Shown here in pieces: positions 1-8,503 of a DNA stretch of 36,778 bases (position 1 is the stretch's first letter; the number at the start of each line of letters is the position of its first letter). Source of the stretch: Fibrobacter sp. (GTDB taxonomy: Bacteria > Fibrobacterota > Fibrobacteria > Fibrobacterales > Fibrobacteraceae); NCBI GenBank assembly GCA_024398995.1, contig JAKSIE010000023.1, forward strand, positions 1-36,778, read 5' to 3'. Both the position numbers and the translations under genes were made by a program. Under the pieces are notes generated by a model. It did no database searches, was not told where the DNA came from, and worked only from the letters and a program-made list of their open reading frames with translations.

Positions 1-711
1 GTCGTCCTTGGAGTAGATGGCTGCGTTTGTGGTGTCTGTCTTGGTAACGCCGCTGTTATTGACGTAGGTGTGTGCCTTCGTGCGGGTGCTTCCGTCGCTT
101 AGGGTGTTGACGGTTTCGCTTTCTGCAACAACGAAGGACTTGCTTGCCATCTGCACGTAGATGGGGGCGTCTGCGGAGTTCTTGAGGGTGAGACCGCGGA
201 GGTTCAGGTACACGCCGGAATCTGCCTTGGGGGAATAGACGCGGATCTGTGCGTCAGCACCAGAGTAGGAACCGCTAAAGTCGTAATCGCCTGCGCAGGT
301 GATCAAGACTTCGCCGCCTGTGACGGTAACGCAACCGTTGTTATTTTGAACGCTGGCGCCTGTGGCGGCGTAGGTAATTTCCGGTATATTTCCGTTGGAG
401 GGCGACTCAAAAGGCTGTTCCGGGTTGCTGATTTCTGGCTTCGAAATTTCCGGAGTTACTGCAGGCGTACTGGAGCTTCCGGGAATTGTAGCAATGCTGC
501 TACTGGAAATTGTCGAATGGCTGCTGCTAGAAATAGCCGTGTTGCTACTGCTAGATGCGGGCAGGGGATTTTCAGCGTTCTCTGTAGTGTCGCCTGTTGG
601 ATCAGAAACGACAGGGCTTACGCCATCATCAGAACAAGCAGCCAAACCAAATGCAAGGGATACCATGGAAAGTGCACCCAAACATTTTACCAAGTTGAAT
701 TTTGAAATCAT
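1..711 (-). CDS. Secreted lipoprotein with Cthe_2159-like carbohydrate-binding domain (partial, C-terminus outside window)
   Basis: This is an open frame of 237 codons reading leftward from an ATG at 711 and running off the window edge with no stop. A GGAG Shine-Dalgarno lies 5 bases before the start. The first 26 residues form a lipoprotein signal ending in the lipobox LAAC (Cys26). A low-complexity linker rich in serine, threonine and proline follows, at about residues 45-100. After that comes a stretch with CAGDYDFSG and VYLNLRGLTLKN patterns, typical of the Cthe_2159-like (DUF4353) beta-helix domain known to bind acidic polysaccharide. The likely place is the cell surface, with the serine linker as spacer. 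Function by family only; the remaining domain cannot be seen. Confidence 0.75.
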   Translation of the reverse strand, partial: MISKFNLVKCLGALSMVSLAFGLAACSDDGVSPVVSDPTGDTTENAENPLPASSSSNTAISSSSHSTISSSSIATIPGSSSTPAVTPEISKPEISNPEQPFESPSNGNIPEITYAATGASVQNNNGCVTVTGGEVLITCAGDYDFSGSYSGADAQIRVYSPKADSGVYLNLRGLTLKNSADAPIYVQMASKSFVVAESETVNTLSDGSTRTKAHTYVNNSGVTKTDTTNAAIYSKDD

Positions 712-880
712 AAAGACTCCTTTTATACACCAATTTTCACTCTTAGGTAAAAGATATTTTGAATGCGAAATCCTTTGAATGTCAAAAAAACAGAAAAAGG
801 AAAAAGTCATTTTATTATTTGGAACTAAAATTCCCGTTCGGAACAAAACCCACCAAAAACTTGTGAATCCAAGATGTGGA

Positions 881-912
881 TTTGAAAACGTAAAGGGAAA
901 AAACTAGATTTG
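881..912 (+). promoter_or_regulatory. Bacteroidetes-like promoter (TTTG-N20-TAGATTTG)
   Basis: TTTG at 881-884 is followed after exactly 20 bases by TAGATTTG at 905-912. This matches the -33 TTG / -7 TAnnTTTG layout known from Bacteroidetes. It would start transcription near 917 and give a leader of about 25 bases that contains the GGAG ribosome site of the gene starting at 943. Confidence 0.5.
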
Positions 913-942
913 GCTAAATGATTCTTGTAAAATCGGAGCTGT

Positions 943-2526
943 ATGAAAAACTTTGTTTTTAAGCCCATATTGGGTCTGATTTTGGCCGCATTCCTAGGCG
1001 TTCCGGTCTTGGCCGCATCTCCTGTTTTGGCTCCCGAAAATGTCCGTAACTTGCGCCTGCTCGAAACGTCTCCCATGCTTTTTGAAATGCATCGGTTGAC
1101 TACTGGTGACGGCAAGCAGTATTTCGCCTATCCTCGTCGCGATACCACATTCAGAAAAAATTTCCTGCAAACAGAGAACAATTCTCTGCTGGGTTACGAC
1201 AATGTGTACGGCGGATACGTGAATGGTCGCCTAGCTGATACATTGACTGCTCAGCCAAAGATTGCGCTGGCTGTTTCCCTGGTGGGGGGTATGGATTACC
1301 GCGGTGGTGAAAAGTTCTATCGAGGCGAAGAAAAGTACTATCGCGGAAATCAGTCTATTGCAGACACTATCTGGCCTAGCATCGACGGTGGCCTTTACAT
1401 CCGTGGCTTTGCGGATTCCGTGGACTTTGTGCTGGATGCCCGAATATACAACGAAGGCCATTCCGCTAAAAATCCTAGGTCCTTTGACGGTGAATTCCTG
1501 GAAATCCAGAGAGCAGAAAACAATTCCGGCATTGAATATACCAGTTTTGCCCGCTACCGTACCCATTTTGCCATTAACTACGACTGGGCCCGACTGGACT
1601 TTGGCCGCGACGTCATGCACTGGGGCCCGGGTTACTACAACAACCTGACCTTGAATCAGTTTTCCTTGCCCTACAACATGTTGTCCTTGGATTTGACTTT
1701 TGGTCCGCTGCATGTGCTTTCGTTCTATGGTGACTTGCGTATCGATGCAAACAGCATGAGTTACAAGAACAAAATGGAACGTAACTTGTTCGGCCATCGT
1801 TATGAACTTGCCCTGGGCAATGCCACTTTTGGTGTGAGCGAATTACAGGTGCTGTATGATGATCTTAAAACTTGGTTGTTTGTGCCCACTGCGGTCCTGT
1901 TCATGGAAAAGGGAAACTTCTACGAGAACAGCAATAATGGATCTCTTTCCTTTGATTTCAACTATCGTCTTTTCAAGACAGTCCGTCTCTATACGGAATT
2001 TTTCCTGGATGATATGGAAAGCCCTGTCAGCTTGATCAGAAACAATAATATTGAAGCCAAGTGGGCTTGGATGGCTGGCTTGCAGGCAGCCCACGATTTT
2101 GAAATCAAGGGCCATTTGATCGAGGCGGGTACTATTGCTGAATTTGCCCGCGTTGAACCTTACGTGTATTCCCATTTCCATCCGAGTACAGCCCAGCTTG
2201 CTCATCTAGGACGTCCGCTGGGTAACCAGAGCGGTCCTAATAGCCGCACCATTGACTGGACAATTTACGGCCGCCTGGACAAGCATATTTTTGCGTCTCT
2301 TCGCAATACCTGGCTTTGGAAGGGTAGGGACTACGGTAGCTTTGTAAACGATACAACTCCTACCGGCAACCACATGAAGTTGGGCAAGGAATTCCTGAAG
2401 GATGCAAAGCTGGAATACTCCCTGACGCCTTCTGTTAGCTACGAAGGCCAGTATGTCAGTTACATGGGCGAGGTGACTCTCTTTGACGACAAGAAGGTCT
2501 ACGTACGCGCCGGTTTCAAGTGGTAA
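943..2526 (+). CDS. Wzi-like capsule-assembly family outer-membrane beta-barrel protein
   Basis: The product has 527 residues. An N-terminal signal peptide (hydrophobic residues 6-24, ending ALAASP) is followed by alternating aromatic beta-strand sequence throughout. Around residues 215-245 there is a cluster reading LDFGRDVMHWGPG then NNLTLNQFSLP. This resembles the conserved WGPG / NL-L core of the capsule assembly Wzi family (PF14052), an outer-membrane barrel that anchors capsular or exopolysaccharide. The start is an ATG with GGAG about 8 bases upstream. The protein ends in GFKW, an aromatic C-terminus as expected for an outer-membrane barrel. No capsule genes are nearby, so a role in capsule anchoring is inferred from the family; a generic porin-like barrel is the alternative. 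Confidence 0.65.
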   Translation: MKNFVFKPILGLILAAFLGVPVLAASPVLAPENVRNLRLLETSPMLFEMHRLTTGDGKQYFAYPRRDTTFRKNFLQTENNSLLGYDNVYGGYVNGRLADTLTAQPKIALAVSLVGGMDYRGGEKFYRGEEKYYRGNQSIADTIWPSIDGGLYIRGFADSVDFVLDARIYNEGHSAKNPRSFDGEFLEIQRAENNSGIEYTSFARYRTHFAINYDWARLDFGRDVMHWGPGYYNNLTLNQFSLPYNMLSLDLTFGPLHVLSFYGDLRIDANSMSYKNKMERNLFGHRYELALGNATFGVSELQVLYDDLKTWLFVPTAVLFMEKGNFYENSNNGSLSFDFNYRLFKTVRLYTEFFLDDMESPVSLIRNNNIEAKWAWMAGLQAAHDFEIKGHLIEAGTIAEFARVEPYVYSHFHPSTAQLAHLGRPLGNQSGPNSRTIDWTIYGRLDKHIFASLRNTWLWKGRDYGSFVNDTTPTGNHMKLGKEFLKDAKLEYSLTPSVSYEGQYVSYMGEVTLFDDKKVYVRAGFKW

Positions 2527-2562
2527 TATCTTTAACCTTTAACCTTTATACTATAAGCTCGC

Positions 2563-3876
2563 ATGTACAAACCTGAACTTCTCGCTCCCGCTGGTGATTT
2601 GACTCGAATGAAGTATGCCTTTGCGTACGGTGCCGATGCCGTATACGCAGGTCAGCCGGCTTTCTCTCTTCGTGCCCGTGAAAACGGTTTCAAGAATCTT
2701 GACGACTTGGCCGAGGGTATCGCCTATGCCCACAAGTTGGGCAAAAAGTTCTATCTCACCAGTAACGTGATCGCCCGCAATACAAAGGTGGAGGCTTTCC
2801 AGAAGGCCTTGCTTGAAGCTATTGATTTGGGCCCCGATGCGCTGATTGTGGCTGACGCCGGTGTGATTGGCTGGCTCCGTCAGGTGCGCCCCAATGTAGA
2901 AGTTCACGTTTCCGTTCAGGCAAACACTACGAACTTCTTGACTGCAAAGTTCTGGCACGACCTGGGCTGCACTCGTGTTATCCTGAGCCGCGAACTGCGT
3001 TTGCCCGAAGTCCTTGAAATCAAGGAACGTAATCCGGGCTTGGAACTGGAAGTCTTTGTACATGGAGCTGTATGCATGTCCATGTCTGGACGTTGCATGC
3101 TCAGCAACTGGGTAACCCACCGCGATGCCAACCAGGGTGCCTGCGATAATTCCTGCCGTATGCCTTATCGCCTGTATGCCAACGAAGGTCCTCAGGTGGA
3201 AGACTACAAGGAACACGAGGGAAACTTCACCCTGCAGCGTACCGACCGCCCGGAACTGGACCCCATTGCTCTTGACGAAGACACCTGGGGAACCTACTTC
3301 ATGAGCAGCCGAGACCTTTGCGCCTTGGAGGTCGTGCCTGAATTGCTGAAGGCACAGTTGGAGTCCTTTAAGATCGAAGGTCGTACCAAGTCCGTTTACT
3401 ACCTGAGCCAGGTGGTCCATACTTACCGCATGGCTTTGGACGCCTGCATGGCCCAGGCCGCTGCAGGGGAGGAAATGGTGATTCCCGAGGAATGCCGCCG
3501 TTCCCTTTCCTTCTTGGATGGCCGAGGCTTTATGTCTGGCTTCATGAAGGGCCCTCTGCCCCAGAACTACGAATCTACCCATACAGCAGCCCCCGGCGGT
3601 TGCGTTGCTGCCCAGATTCTGGACTACGACGAAGCAACCCATTCCTGCCGTGTCAACGTGAAGAACCCCTTTACCATGGACGACGAGTTGGAACTGATGA
3701 TGCCCGAGGGAATGTCCTCTTGCGAGGTGGTTTCCATGAACGATTTCCGCGGTGGGGCGGTGGATCGACTGAATCCGGGAACGGAAGGCCGTGTGTTTCT
3801 TGACAAAAATGTTACGTTGAACACACAAAGTGCTGCTTTTGGTTTTTTTGTACGTAAAAATCCCCAAAATTCCTAG
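2563..3876 (+). CDS. trhP: U32 peptidase-family protein, probable prephenate-dependent tRNA uridine(34) hydroxylase
   Basis: The product has 437 residues and opens with PELLAPAGD and GADAVYAG, the standard N-terminus of U32 family proteins. The family core is present near residues 162-199: FVHGA, C171, SGRC (C178), then C194 and C198. These cysteines are candidates for the iron-sulfur cluster of this family. The length and the motif FKIEGR-KS-YY near residue 270 fit the YegQ/TrhP group (about 450 residues) better than the longer RlhA/YdcP group. TrhP adds the hydroxyl of 5-hydroxyuridine at the tRNA wobble position. The gene starts 36 bases after the previous stop, with no clear Shine-Dalgarno. 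Family assignment is firm; the TrhP subtype is likely but rests on length and motifs. Confidence 0.8.
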   Translation: MYKPELLAPAGDLTRMKYAFAYGADAVYAGQPAFSLRARENGFKNLDDLAEGIAYAHKLGKKFYLTSNVIARNTKVEAFQKALLEAIDLGPDALIVADAGVIGWLRQVRPNVEVHVSVQANTTNFLTAKFWHDLGCTRVILSRELRLPEVLEIKERNPGLELEVFVHGAVCMSMSGRCMLSNWVTHRDANQGACDNSCRMPYRLYANEGPQVEDYKEHEGNFTLQRTDRPELDPIALDEDTWGTYFMSSRDLCALEVVPELLKAQLESFKIEGRTKSVYYLSQVVHTYRMALDACMAQAAAGEEMVIPEECRRSLSFLDGRGFMSGFMKGPLPQNYESTHTAAPGGCVAAQILDYDEATHSCRVNVKNPFTMDDELELMMPEGMSSCEVVSMNDFRGGAVDRLNPGTEGRVFLDKNVTLNTQSAAFGFFVRKNPQNS

Positions 3877-3884
3877 TTTTTACG

Positions 3885-3892
3885 TAAATTTG
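3885..3892 (+). promoter_or_regulatory. TAAATTTG promoter-like octamer 4 bases before ATG
   Basis: This exact TAnnTTTG match ends 4 bases before the ATG at 3897, and there is no Shine-Dalgarno. If used as a -7 element, the transcript would begin at or next to the start codon. No convincing -33 TTG was found at the usual spacing. Confidence 0.4.
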
Positions 3893-3896
3893 GTGC

Positions 3897-4340
3897 ATGG
3901 CTGTCGACGAAGCGACAAAAAAACAAAACGAACTGGAACTTTTTCAGATTGATGAGGAGTCCATCCTTCCTTTCTTTGAGAGTCATCTCGAAGAATTGAG
4001 GAACTTTATCACCGAAAAGAAGTCCCAGAATCTTTGCCTACTTGAAATTCTCAAGCAGTTTATTCGTTCTTACAAGCTTCCTTTCAATATGCAGCGTTAT
4101 ATGGCGGTACAGTCCACCTATATCCGTCAGAGCCTTCAAGAAAAGATGCAGGATCGCCAGATGGCTGTTAGCCGCTGGATCCAGGAAAACGCCAGTCGTC
4201 ACCGTAACCGCATGATTCAGCTCCAGTGCCTGTACCTGGACCGCATCAAGGAACGTCTCCTCCCCGAAATAGAGAAAATGCTTGAGCGAAAACAGGGTGA
4301 GCTTCTTGAAAAACTCCAGGAAAAACAGACTAAGCTCTAA
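3897..4340 (+). CDS. Small hypothetical coiled-coil protein
   Basis: The product has 147 residues, is charged and almost entirely helical in appearance, with no signal peptide or membrane segment, so probably cytoplasmic. From residue 70 to the end it is rich in Gln, Lys, Glu, Arg and Leu in heptad-like spacing (LLPEIEKMLERKQGELL near the C-terminus), suggesting a coiled coil. It lies 20 bases after trhP. It has no Shine-Dalgarno but does have a TAnnTTTG octamer directly before its ATG, and a hairpin terminator follows it, so it may be a single-gene unit. I do not recognise the family. Codon usage matches its neighbours, which supports it as a real gene. Confidence 0.7.
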   Translation: MAVDEATKKQNELELFQIDEESILPFFESHLEELRNFITEKKSQNLCLLEILKQFIRSYKLPFNMQRYMAVQSTYIRQSLQEKMQDRQMAVSRWIQENASRHRNRMIQLQCLYLDRIKERLLPEIEKMLERKQGELLEKLQEKQTKL

Positions 4341-4376
4341 CTGGTTGATTAACAACGACTTATATCAAAAAATGCT

Positions 4377-4410
4377 TAAAATCGTCTAAAAATGGCGATT
4401 TTTCTTTTTT
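4377..4410 (+). terminator. Rho-independent terminator after the coiled-coil gene
   Basis: AAAATCG (4378-4384) pairs with CGATTTT (4396-4402), and a T-rich run continues to 4410. It sits 37 bases after the stop at 4340. Confidence 0.6.
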
Positions 4411-4526
4411 ATGTATGTTTTTTGCAAACATATTGACTTCGAAAAAATGGTGTTTTTTTGTCAACCCATAGTTCAAAATTTTTCCGTTGATAAGTTGTGA
4501 AATTCATAGGGATGCTTGTTTGATTC

Positions 4527-4555
4527 TACAGTTATTAAATACGTGAGTAACTGTA
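4527..4555. promoter_or_regulatory. 8-bp inverted repeat upstream of the dnaA-like gene
   Basis: TACAGTTA (4527-4534) and TAACTGTA (4548-4555) are perfect reverse complements separated by 13 bases, with no T-run after them. This looks more like a dimeric-repressor site than a terminator. It lies in the 368-base gap between the coiled-coil gene and the dnaA-like gene. Apart from the terminator at 4377-4410, that gap shows nothing else I can name. No good match to the DnaA box TTATCCACA was seen there. Confidence 0.4.
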
Positions 4556-4708
4556 TAGTGGGGGACAGAAATTGGGGATGAAAAATTATTTGGCGATTTT
4601 GGCTTAAAATCCCCGTTTAAAGAAGATTTTTCAAAAGTGCGGGCCTCTTTTGGGGGGCTTTACTTAACTTTTGCTTGTCTTTTTTCTCAACTTCTTGCTT
4701 GGTTTTTT

Positions 4709-6181
4709 GTGTCCAACACTGTTTCTATATTAGATGTCATTGCTTCACCGTGGGAGTCGGTGCAGGAATTGATTCGTTCTGAATGTAACGACTATTTTGG
4801 CCTTACAATTCTTGAAGCCGTCGGTTTTGAGGGGATCTGCGATGGTTATGCCATGCTTACTGTCCCCGATGAATTGCGTCAGAATTGGATAAATACCCAT
4901 TATAGCGCTATTTTCCGCAAGGCTTTCTCCTCTGTTTTTGGTTCTGCGTTCAAGGATTATCGAATCCGCCAGGTGGCTCCCTCCGGTTCTGTGCCCGAGG
5001 TTAAGTTGTCTGCCCCTGCGGCTCCGGTGCTTCCACCAGTGGTTCGTACCCAGCCTAAGGCAAGGGCTGCTAGGCCCAAGCTCAAGCTCTATGCGGGTTA
5101 CACCTTCGAAAAATTTATTGAAGGATCCTGCAATTCCACTGCTTATAAGGCTTGCAAGGCTGTTTCCGAAAATCCTGGCGATCCGGGCTTGAATCCTCTT
5201 TTTGTTTATGGCAAGTCCGGCCTGGGCAAGACTCATTTGCTCCAGTCCATTGCCGCTAGCATCCAAAAGACCAAGCCCCAGGCAAATGTGGTGTATTGCC
5301 ACGCCTTCGACTTCCTTCGCGATGCAACCGCCGTCGCCAAGGCTCTCAAGCTTAAGACGGGCAACGTTCGCGAACTGGCTCAGGCTTTCCAGAACAAGTA
5401 CGAGAACTGCGATATCCTTTTGCTGGACGATGTTCAGCTCATTGAAAAGGGCATTACCACTCAGGAACGCTTGGCTATTTTGATCCGTCATCTCCGTAGC
5501 CAGGGCAAGCAGGTTGTGATTTCCTGCGACCGTCATCCTTCCAAGTTCAATCGCGCGGTTGACGAAGCTGACTTTAAGGCAAAGGCAAACGCCGGCGTTC
5601 CTTGCATTTCCTCCAAGTTGCTGGCTCCCTTGGATTCCTGTGTTGCCGTTGGTCTGGACGAACCTGATCTCAATACGAGAATGCGCTTGATCCAGCAGAA
5701 GTCTATTGATATTCCTTTCGTGGATCGTGACCGCGAAGAAATTTACCGTTTCCTCTCTATTCCGCCCCGTCAGAACTTCCGTGTCATCGAAGGACTCCTG
5801 GTGACCCTTGGTGCAATGAACGATCTTTGCCAGCAGAATCTGGACTTGCAGACCGTTAAGCGCCTCCTGAGCACCAACGAAACTTCTAGCACTGGCGAAG
5901 TTACCCCCAAGAGCATTTCCGAAGTCGTGGCTGCGGAATTTGGCGTGGACATGGTTGTCCTGGCAAGTAAGCGCCAGGATCTTAAGGCCTCTCTCCCGCG
6001 TAAGGTCGCTATGTACCTTTGCCGCGAGATGACTACGGAATCCCTGGCCAATGTGGGCGCAATGTTTAATCGCGACTATGCCACAGTTATCGCCGCCATC
6101 CAGTCTCTTAAAAAGCAAATGGATAAAGATGCGGACCTTAAGCAAAAGGTCCAGGATATCCAATATTTGCTGGAAGCCTAG
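4709..6181 (+). CDS. Divergent DnaA-family AAA+ protein
   Basis: With a GTG start at 4709 the product has 490 residues in DnaA order: domain I (about 15-85), a Pro/Ala linker, the AAA+ domain, and a C-terminal helix-turn-helix domain. Walker A is GKSGLGKT (168-175) and Walker B is LLLDDVQ (near 237-243). Two key DnaA features are altered. Where DnaA has the arginine finger in a RLKSRF-like segment, this protein has KLLAPL (303-308, Pro in place of the Arg). The DnaA-box reading motif, normally RDHTTV, is RDYATV (455-460). An upstream GTG at 4637 would add a hydrophobic segment foreign to DnaA, so it was not chosen; neither start has a good Shine-Dalgarno. It may be a DnaA paralogue with a regulatory role, or an unusually diverged initiator. 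Another dnaA cannot be excluded or shown from this window. Confidence 0.75.
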   Translation: MSNTVSILDVIASPWESVQELIRSECNDYFGLTILEAVGFEGICDGYAMLTVPDELRQNWINTHYSAIFRKAFSSVFGSAFKDYRIRQVAPSGSVPEVKLSAPAAPVLPPVVRTQPKARAARPKLKLYAGYTFEKFIEGSCNSTAYKACKAVSENPGDPGLNPLFVYGKSGLGKTHLLQSIAASIQKTKPQANVVYCHAFDFLRDATAVAKALKLKTGNVRELAQAFQNKYENCDILLLDDVQLIEKGITTQERLAILIRHLRSQGKQVVISCDRHPSKFNRAVDEADFKAKANAGVPCISSKLLAPLDSCVAVGLDEPDLNTRMRLIQQKSIDIPFVDRDREEIYRFLSIPPRQNFRVIEGLLVTLGAMNDLCQQNLDLQTVKRLLSTNETSSTGEVTPKSISEVVAAEFGVDMVVLASKRQDLKASLPRKVAMYLCREMTTESLANVGAMFNRDYATVIAAIQSLKKQMDKDADLKQKVQDIQYLLEA

Positions 6182-6183
6182 CA

Positions 6184-7062
6184 ATGCTTGCTTTGGTGAC
6201 TGGTGGTGCCGGCGTCGTAGGGAAGGCGCTGTGTCGGGAGCTTATGTCACGCGGTGTGTGTGTGCGCGTGCTAACGCTTCCGGGCGATACTCTGGCTAGT
6301 TCGTTACCTAAAGAAGTCGAAGTGTTCTACGGGGACGTGACCCGGCTCGAAACGCTTAAGGACGCCTTTGCCGGAGTGGATGTTGTTTACCATCTTGCGG
6401 CCATTCTTCTTTCTACTAAGAAAGGTTCCTTTGATAGAATCAATGCGGGCGGAACAAGGAATGTTGTTGCCGCCGCCGTAGATGCGGGCGTGAAACGCCT
6501 GCTTTATGTTTCTAGCATTTCCGTCACCTATCCGGTGCTTACGGAGTACGGACAAAGTAAGTTGAAAGGGGAGTCTTTCGTCAAGGAGGCGGGGGAGTCC
6601 GCCGGACTTCAGTGGACCATCGTACGCCCCACCTTGGTTATCGGTGACGGGGGCGGCATCGAATTCAAGATGTTTGCCAACTACGTCAAGAAATTTCCCG
6701 TTTACTTTATGCCTGGCGGTGGCAAGTGCCTTAAGCGCCCTGTCCGTAGCGTAGACTTGGTGCAGGGAATCGCTGCAGCAGGCCTTTCCGAGAATACCGT
6801 AGGTAAGACTTATGCCCTTGCCGGCTCCAAGACCATGAGCATGGCCGAAATGGCGGAGGCAATTCTGCGAGAAAATGGCATGCATCATGTGATGATTCCG
6901 GTGCCTTGGTGGATTTCCCGCAAGCTTGCTGTGCTGAAAAGCTGGATTGGAGGCAAGCCGGTTACGGCAGAACAGGCCTTGGCAGGGTTCCTTTATGACG
7001 CAAACCCCTCAATAGATGCAGCTTTCCGTGATTTAAATTACCAACCTTCTGCACCGCTGTAG
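6184..7062 (+). CDS. NAD-dependent epimerase/dehydratase (extended SDR family)
   Basis: The product has 292 residues. The N-terminal dinucleotide-binding motif is TGGAGVVG (residues 6-13) and the catalytic YxxxK is present as YGQSK near residues 122-126, with SSISV just before it, as in extended short-chain dehydrogenases acting on sugar nucleotides or related substrates. The ATG lies 2 bases after the stop of the dnaA-like gene, with GGAAG just upstream, so the two are probably cotranscribed. No sugar-synthesis genes are nearby and the substrate cannot be told from the sequence. The protein is cytoplasmic. Confidence 0.85.
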   Translation: MLALVTGGAGVVGKALCRELMSRGVCVRVLTLPGDTLASSLPKEVEVFYGDVTRLETLKDAFAGVDVVYHLAAILLSTKKGSFDRINAGGTRNVVAAAVDAGVKRLLYVSSISVTYPVLTEYGQSKLKGESFVKEAGESAGLQWTIVRPTLVIGDGGGIEFKMFANYVKKFPVYFMPGGGKCLKRPVRSVDLVQGIAAAGLSENTVGKTYALAGSKTMSMAEMAEAILRENGMHHVMIPVPWWISRKLAVLKSWIGGKPVTAEQALAGFLYDANPSIDAAFRDLNYQPSAPL

Positions 7063-7116
7063 CAAATAACATATATTTCTAGAAAATACCTATATTAATC
7101 ACAAATAAAGGTGGTT

Positions 7117-8391
7117 ATGATGAATTTTCATAAAGTGTTTAATGGTGCAAAAGTTGTAGCAGCGACCGCAATGGTTTCGCTGGTTCTTGCCGGTTGTGGT
7201 GACAAGGGCTCCTCCGCCGACGACAATGTAGAACATGGCGATAAGGGCAAGAGCTCCAGCAGCGTCTCCAAGGAAGATTCCTCCTCCGATTCCAAGGACG
7301 ACAAGTCTTCTTCCGATAGCAAGGGTGATTCCTCCGACTCCAAGGGCGACGATTCCTCTGATTCCAAGACCGAGTCCTCCTCCTCTGCCTCTGTAGATGT
7401 TCCTAAGGGTGCTCGCGCAGCTACCTTGGAAGACCTGGGCAAGAACATGTCCTTGGGCAAGATGTTCGGTACCAACATTTATCTGGCAACCGGTGCTAAG
7501 CACGGCTTGTTCTCTCTTTGGGTTCCCGATACGGCATGGGTTGTGGCTAGTTCCAATTTTGAGGGCGGTGTCCTTGAAATTTCCAAGAGCACCGGCGCAA
7601 TCATGGGTCTAAGCGGTCCTTCTGTTGTTGATTCCATGAAGGCTCTCCTTGCCGACGGCATGACTATCAACTTTATCGTCAACGACAAGGATTCCCTGCA
7701 GTTCTCTACAGATGGCGGCAAGACCTACAAGGACGTGGGCAGTGCTTCTGTAAAGACCACTTCTGCCAAGATGTCCCAGGGTGATGACCTGAAGGGTGTG
7801 CGCCTGACTTGTAAGAACGAATCTACAGTAAACACTTATTCCTTCTACGAAGGCCGCTACTATCTGGAAACTTCGAAGGACGATAAGGTGGAAGCCTGGT
7901 CTGCAGGTTACTACGATATCCAGCGCAGTTACTTGCTGATGTTGCCCAAGTTCTTTGAAGGCCGTACCAACGCCTTGACTTCCTTCTTTGTTGCACCGGA
8001 CTCTTACACCTTGACTTTCTATGGTGGCGTAGAGAACAAGTGTGAAAAGTCCACCTTTAAGTACGAAGATGTAGCAGACAAGGATTTGGTAAACGAATGG
8101 GAAGCTGTGGACAATGACTTGGAATGGAACTTGGAATATGCTTCCAACGGCACCTATGCGGTCTATGCTCGTAAGGGTGGCGACACCCAGCAGTCCAAGG
8201 AAGGCTACTGGGATATCTACGGTGACATGATGTTTATGCACGCCACTGGCTGTAAGGATCCGTCTAGCTGCACTCAAGATGTAAAGGGTGTGATTAGCGA
8301 GCTTGATCCTAAGGTGGGCTTTGATTTCGACCATTCTGACCTGGATGAACCGGTCATGCCGAAAACATGGACTCTTCCTCAGTACGAATAG
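7117..8391 (+). CDS. Hypothetical lipoprotein with Ser/Asp/Lys-rich linker
   Basis: The product has 424 residues. I chose the ATG at 7117 because AAAGGTGG lies at a suitable distance; a GTG at 7111 in the same frame overlaps that site. A lipoprotein signal ends at lipobox LAGC (Cys27). Residues about 30-95 are a low-complexity linker of SSDSK-type repeats, a hallmark of Fibrobacter surface proteins. The remaining globular part, from about 100, is rich in aromatic and Gly/Asp residues, with three cysteines near the end (CKDPSSC and one earlier), and is unrecognised. A strong terminator follows. Probably exposed in the periplasm or on the outer surface. Confidence 0.75.
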   Translation: MMNFHKVFNGAKVVAATAMVSLVLAGCGDKGSSADDNVEHGDKGKSSSSVSKEDSSSDSKDDKSSSDSKGDSSDSKGDDSSDSKTESSSSASVDVPKGARAATLEDLGKNMSLGKMFGTNIYLATGAKHGLFSLWVPDTAWVVASSNFEGGVLEISKSTGAIMGLSGPSVVDSMKALLADGMTINFIVNDKDSLQFSTDGGKTYKDVGSASVKTTSAKMSQGDDLKGVRLTCKNESTVNTYSFYEGRYYLETSKDDKVEAWSAGYYDIQRSYLLMLPKFFEGRTNALTSFFVAPDSYTLTFYGGVENKCEKSTFKYEDVADKDLVNEWEAVDNDLEWNLEYASNGTYAVYARKGGDTQQSKEGYWDIYGDMMFMHATGCKDPSSCTQDVKGVISELDPKVGFDFDHSDLDEPVMPKTWTLPQYE

Positions 8392-8414
8392 CTCTGGTTT
8401 CAGTTTAAAGAAAT

Positions 8415-8443
8415 AGCCTCGGCGTTTTGCCGGGGCTTTTTTT
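8415..8443 (+). terminator. Rho-independent terminator of the Ser/Asp lipoprotein gene
   Basis: AGCCTCGGC (8415-8423) pairs with GCCGGGGCT (8429-8437) with one G-T pair, followed by a run of seven T. Confidence 0.85.
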
Positions 8444-8447
8444 GCAT

Positions 8448-8477
8448 AAAGAAAACGCCGGCGGTTGAGCCGACGTT
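8448..8477 (-). terminator. Rho-independent terminator of the slyD-like gene
   Basis: On the minus strand AACGTCGGC (8477-8469) pairs with GCCGGCGTT (8462-8454) and is followed by a T-rich run down to 8448. It lies directly beyond the stop of the minus-strand isomerase gene, back to back with the plus-strand terminator. Confidence 0.8.
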
Positions 8478-8503
8478 CTCTAAATTAGAATCCTGGGGGA
8501 GGC

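Noticed and set aside
2551..3867. Minus-strand frame of 438 codons opposite the U32 gene
   Set aside because: The U32 family motifs are on the plus strand. The antisense product is His/Gly/Val-rich shadow sequence.
4576..4605. Nine-codon mini-frame starting ATG after GGGG before the dnaA-like gene
   Set aside because: Too short, no conserved peptide pattern, and not followed by a terminator or antiterminator that would indicate a leader peptide.
4341..4708. Replication origin next to a dnaA-type gene
   Set aside because: No cluster of TTATCCACA-like boxes. The best match (TTATCAACG on the minus strand at 4485-4493) has two mismatches, and dnaN or rpmH neighbours are absent.
4745..6184. Long open frame of 479 codons on the minus strand opposite the dnaA-like gene
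   Set aside because: The plus strand carries clear Walker motifs and DnaA domain order. The antisense frame has no recognisable domain and reflects codon bias.
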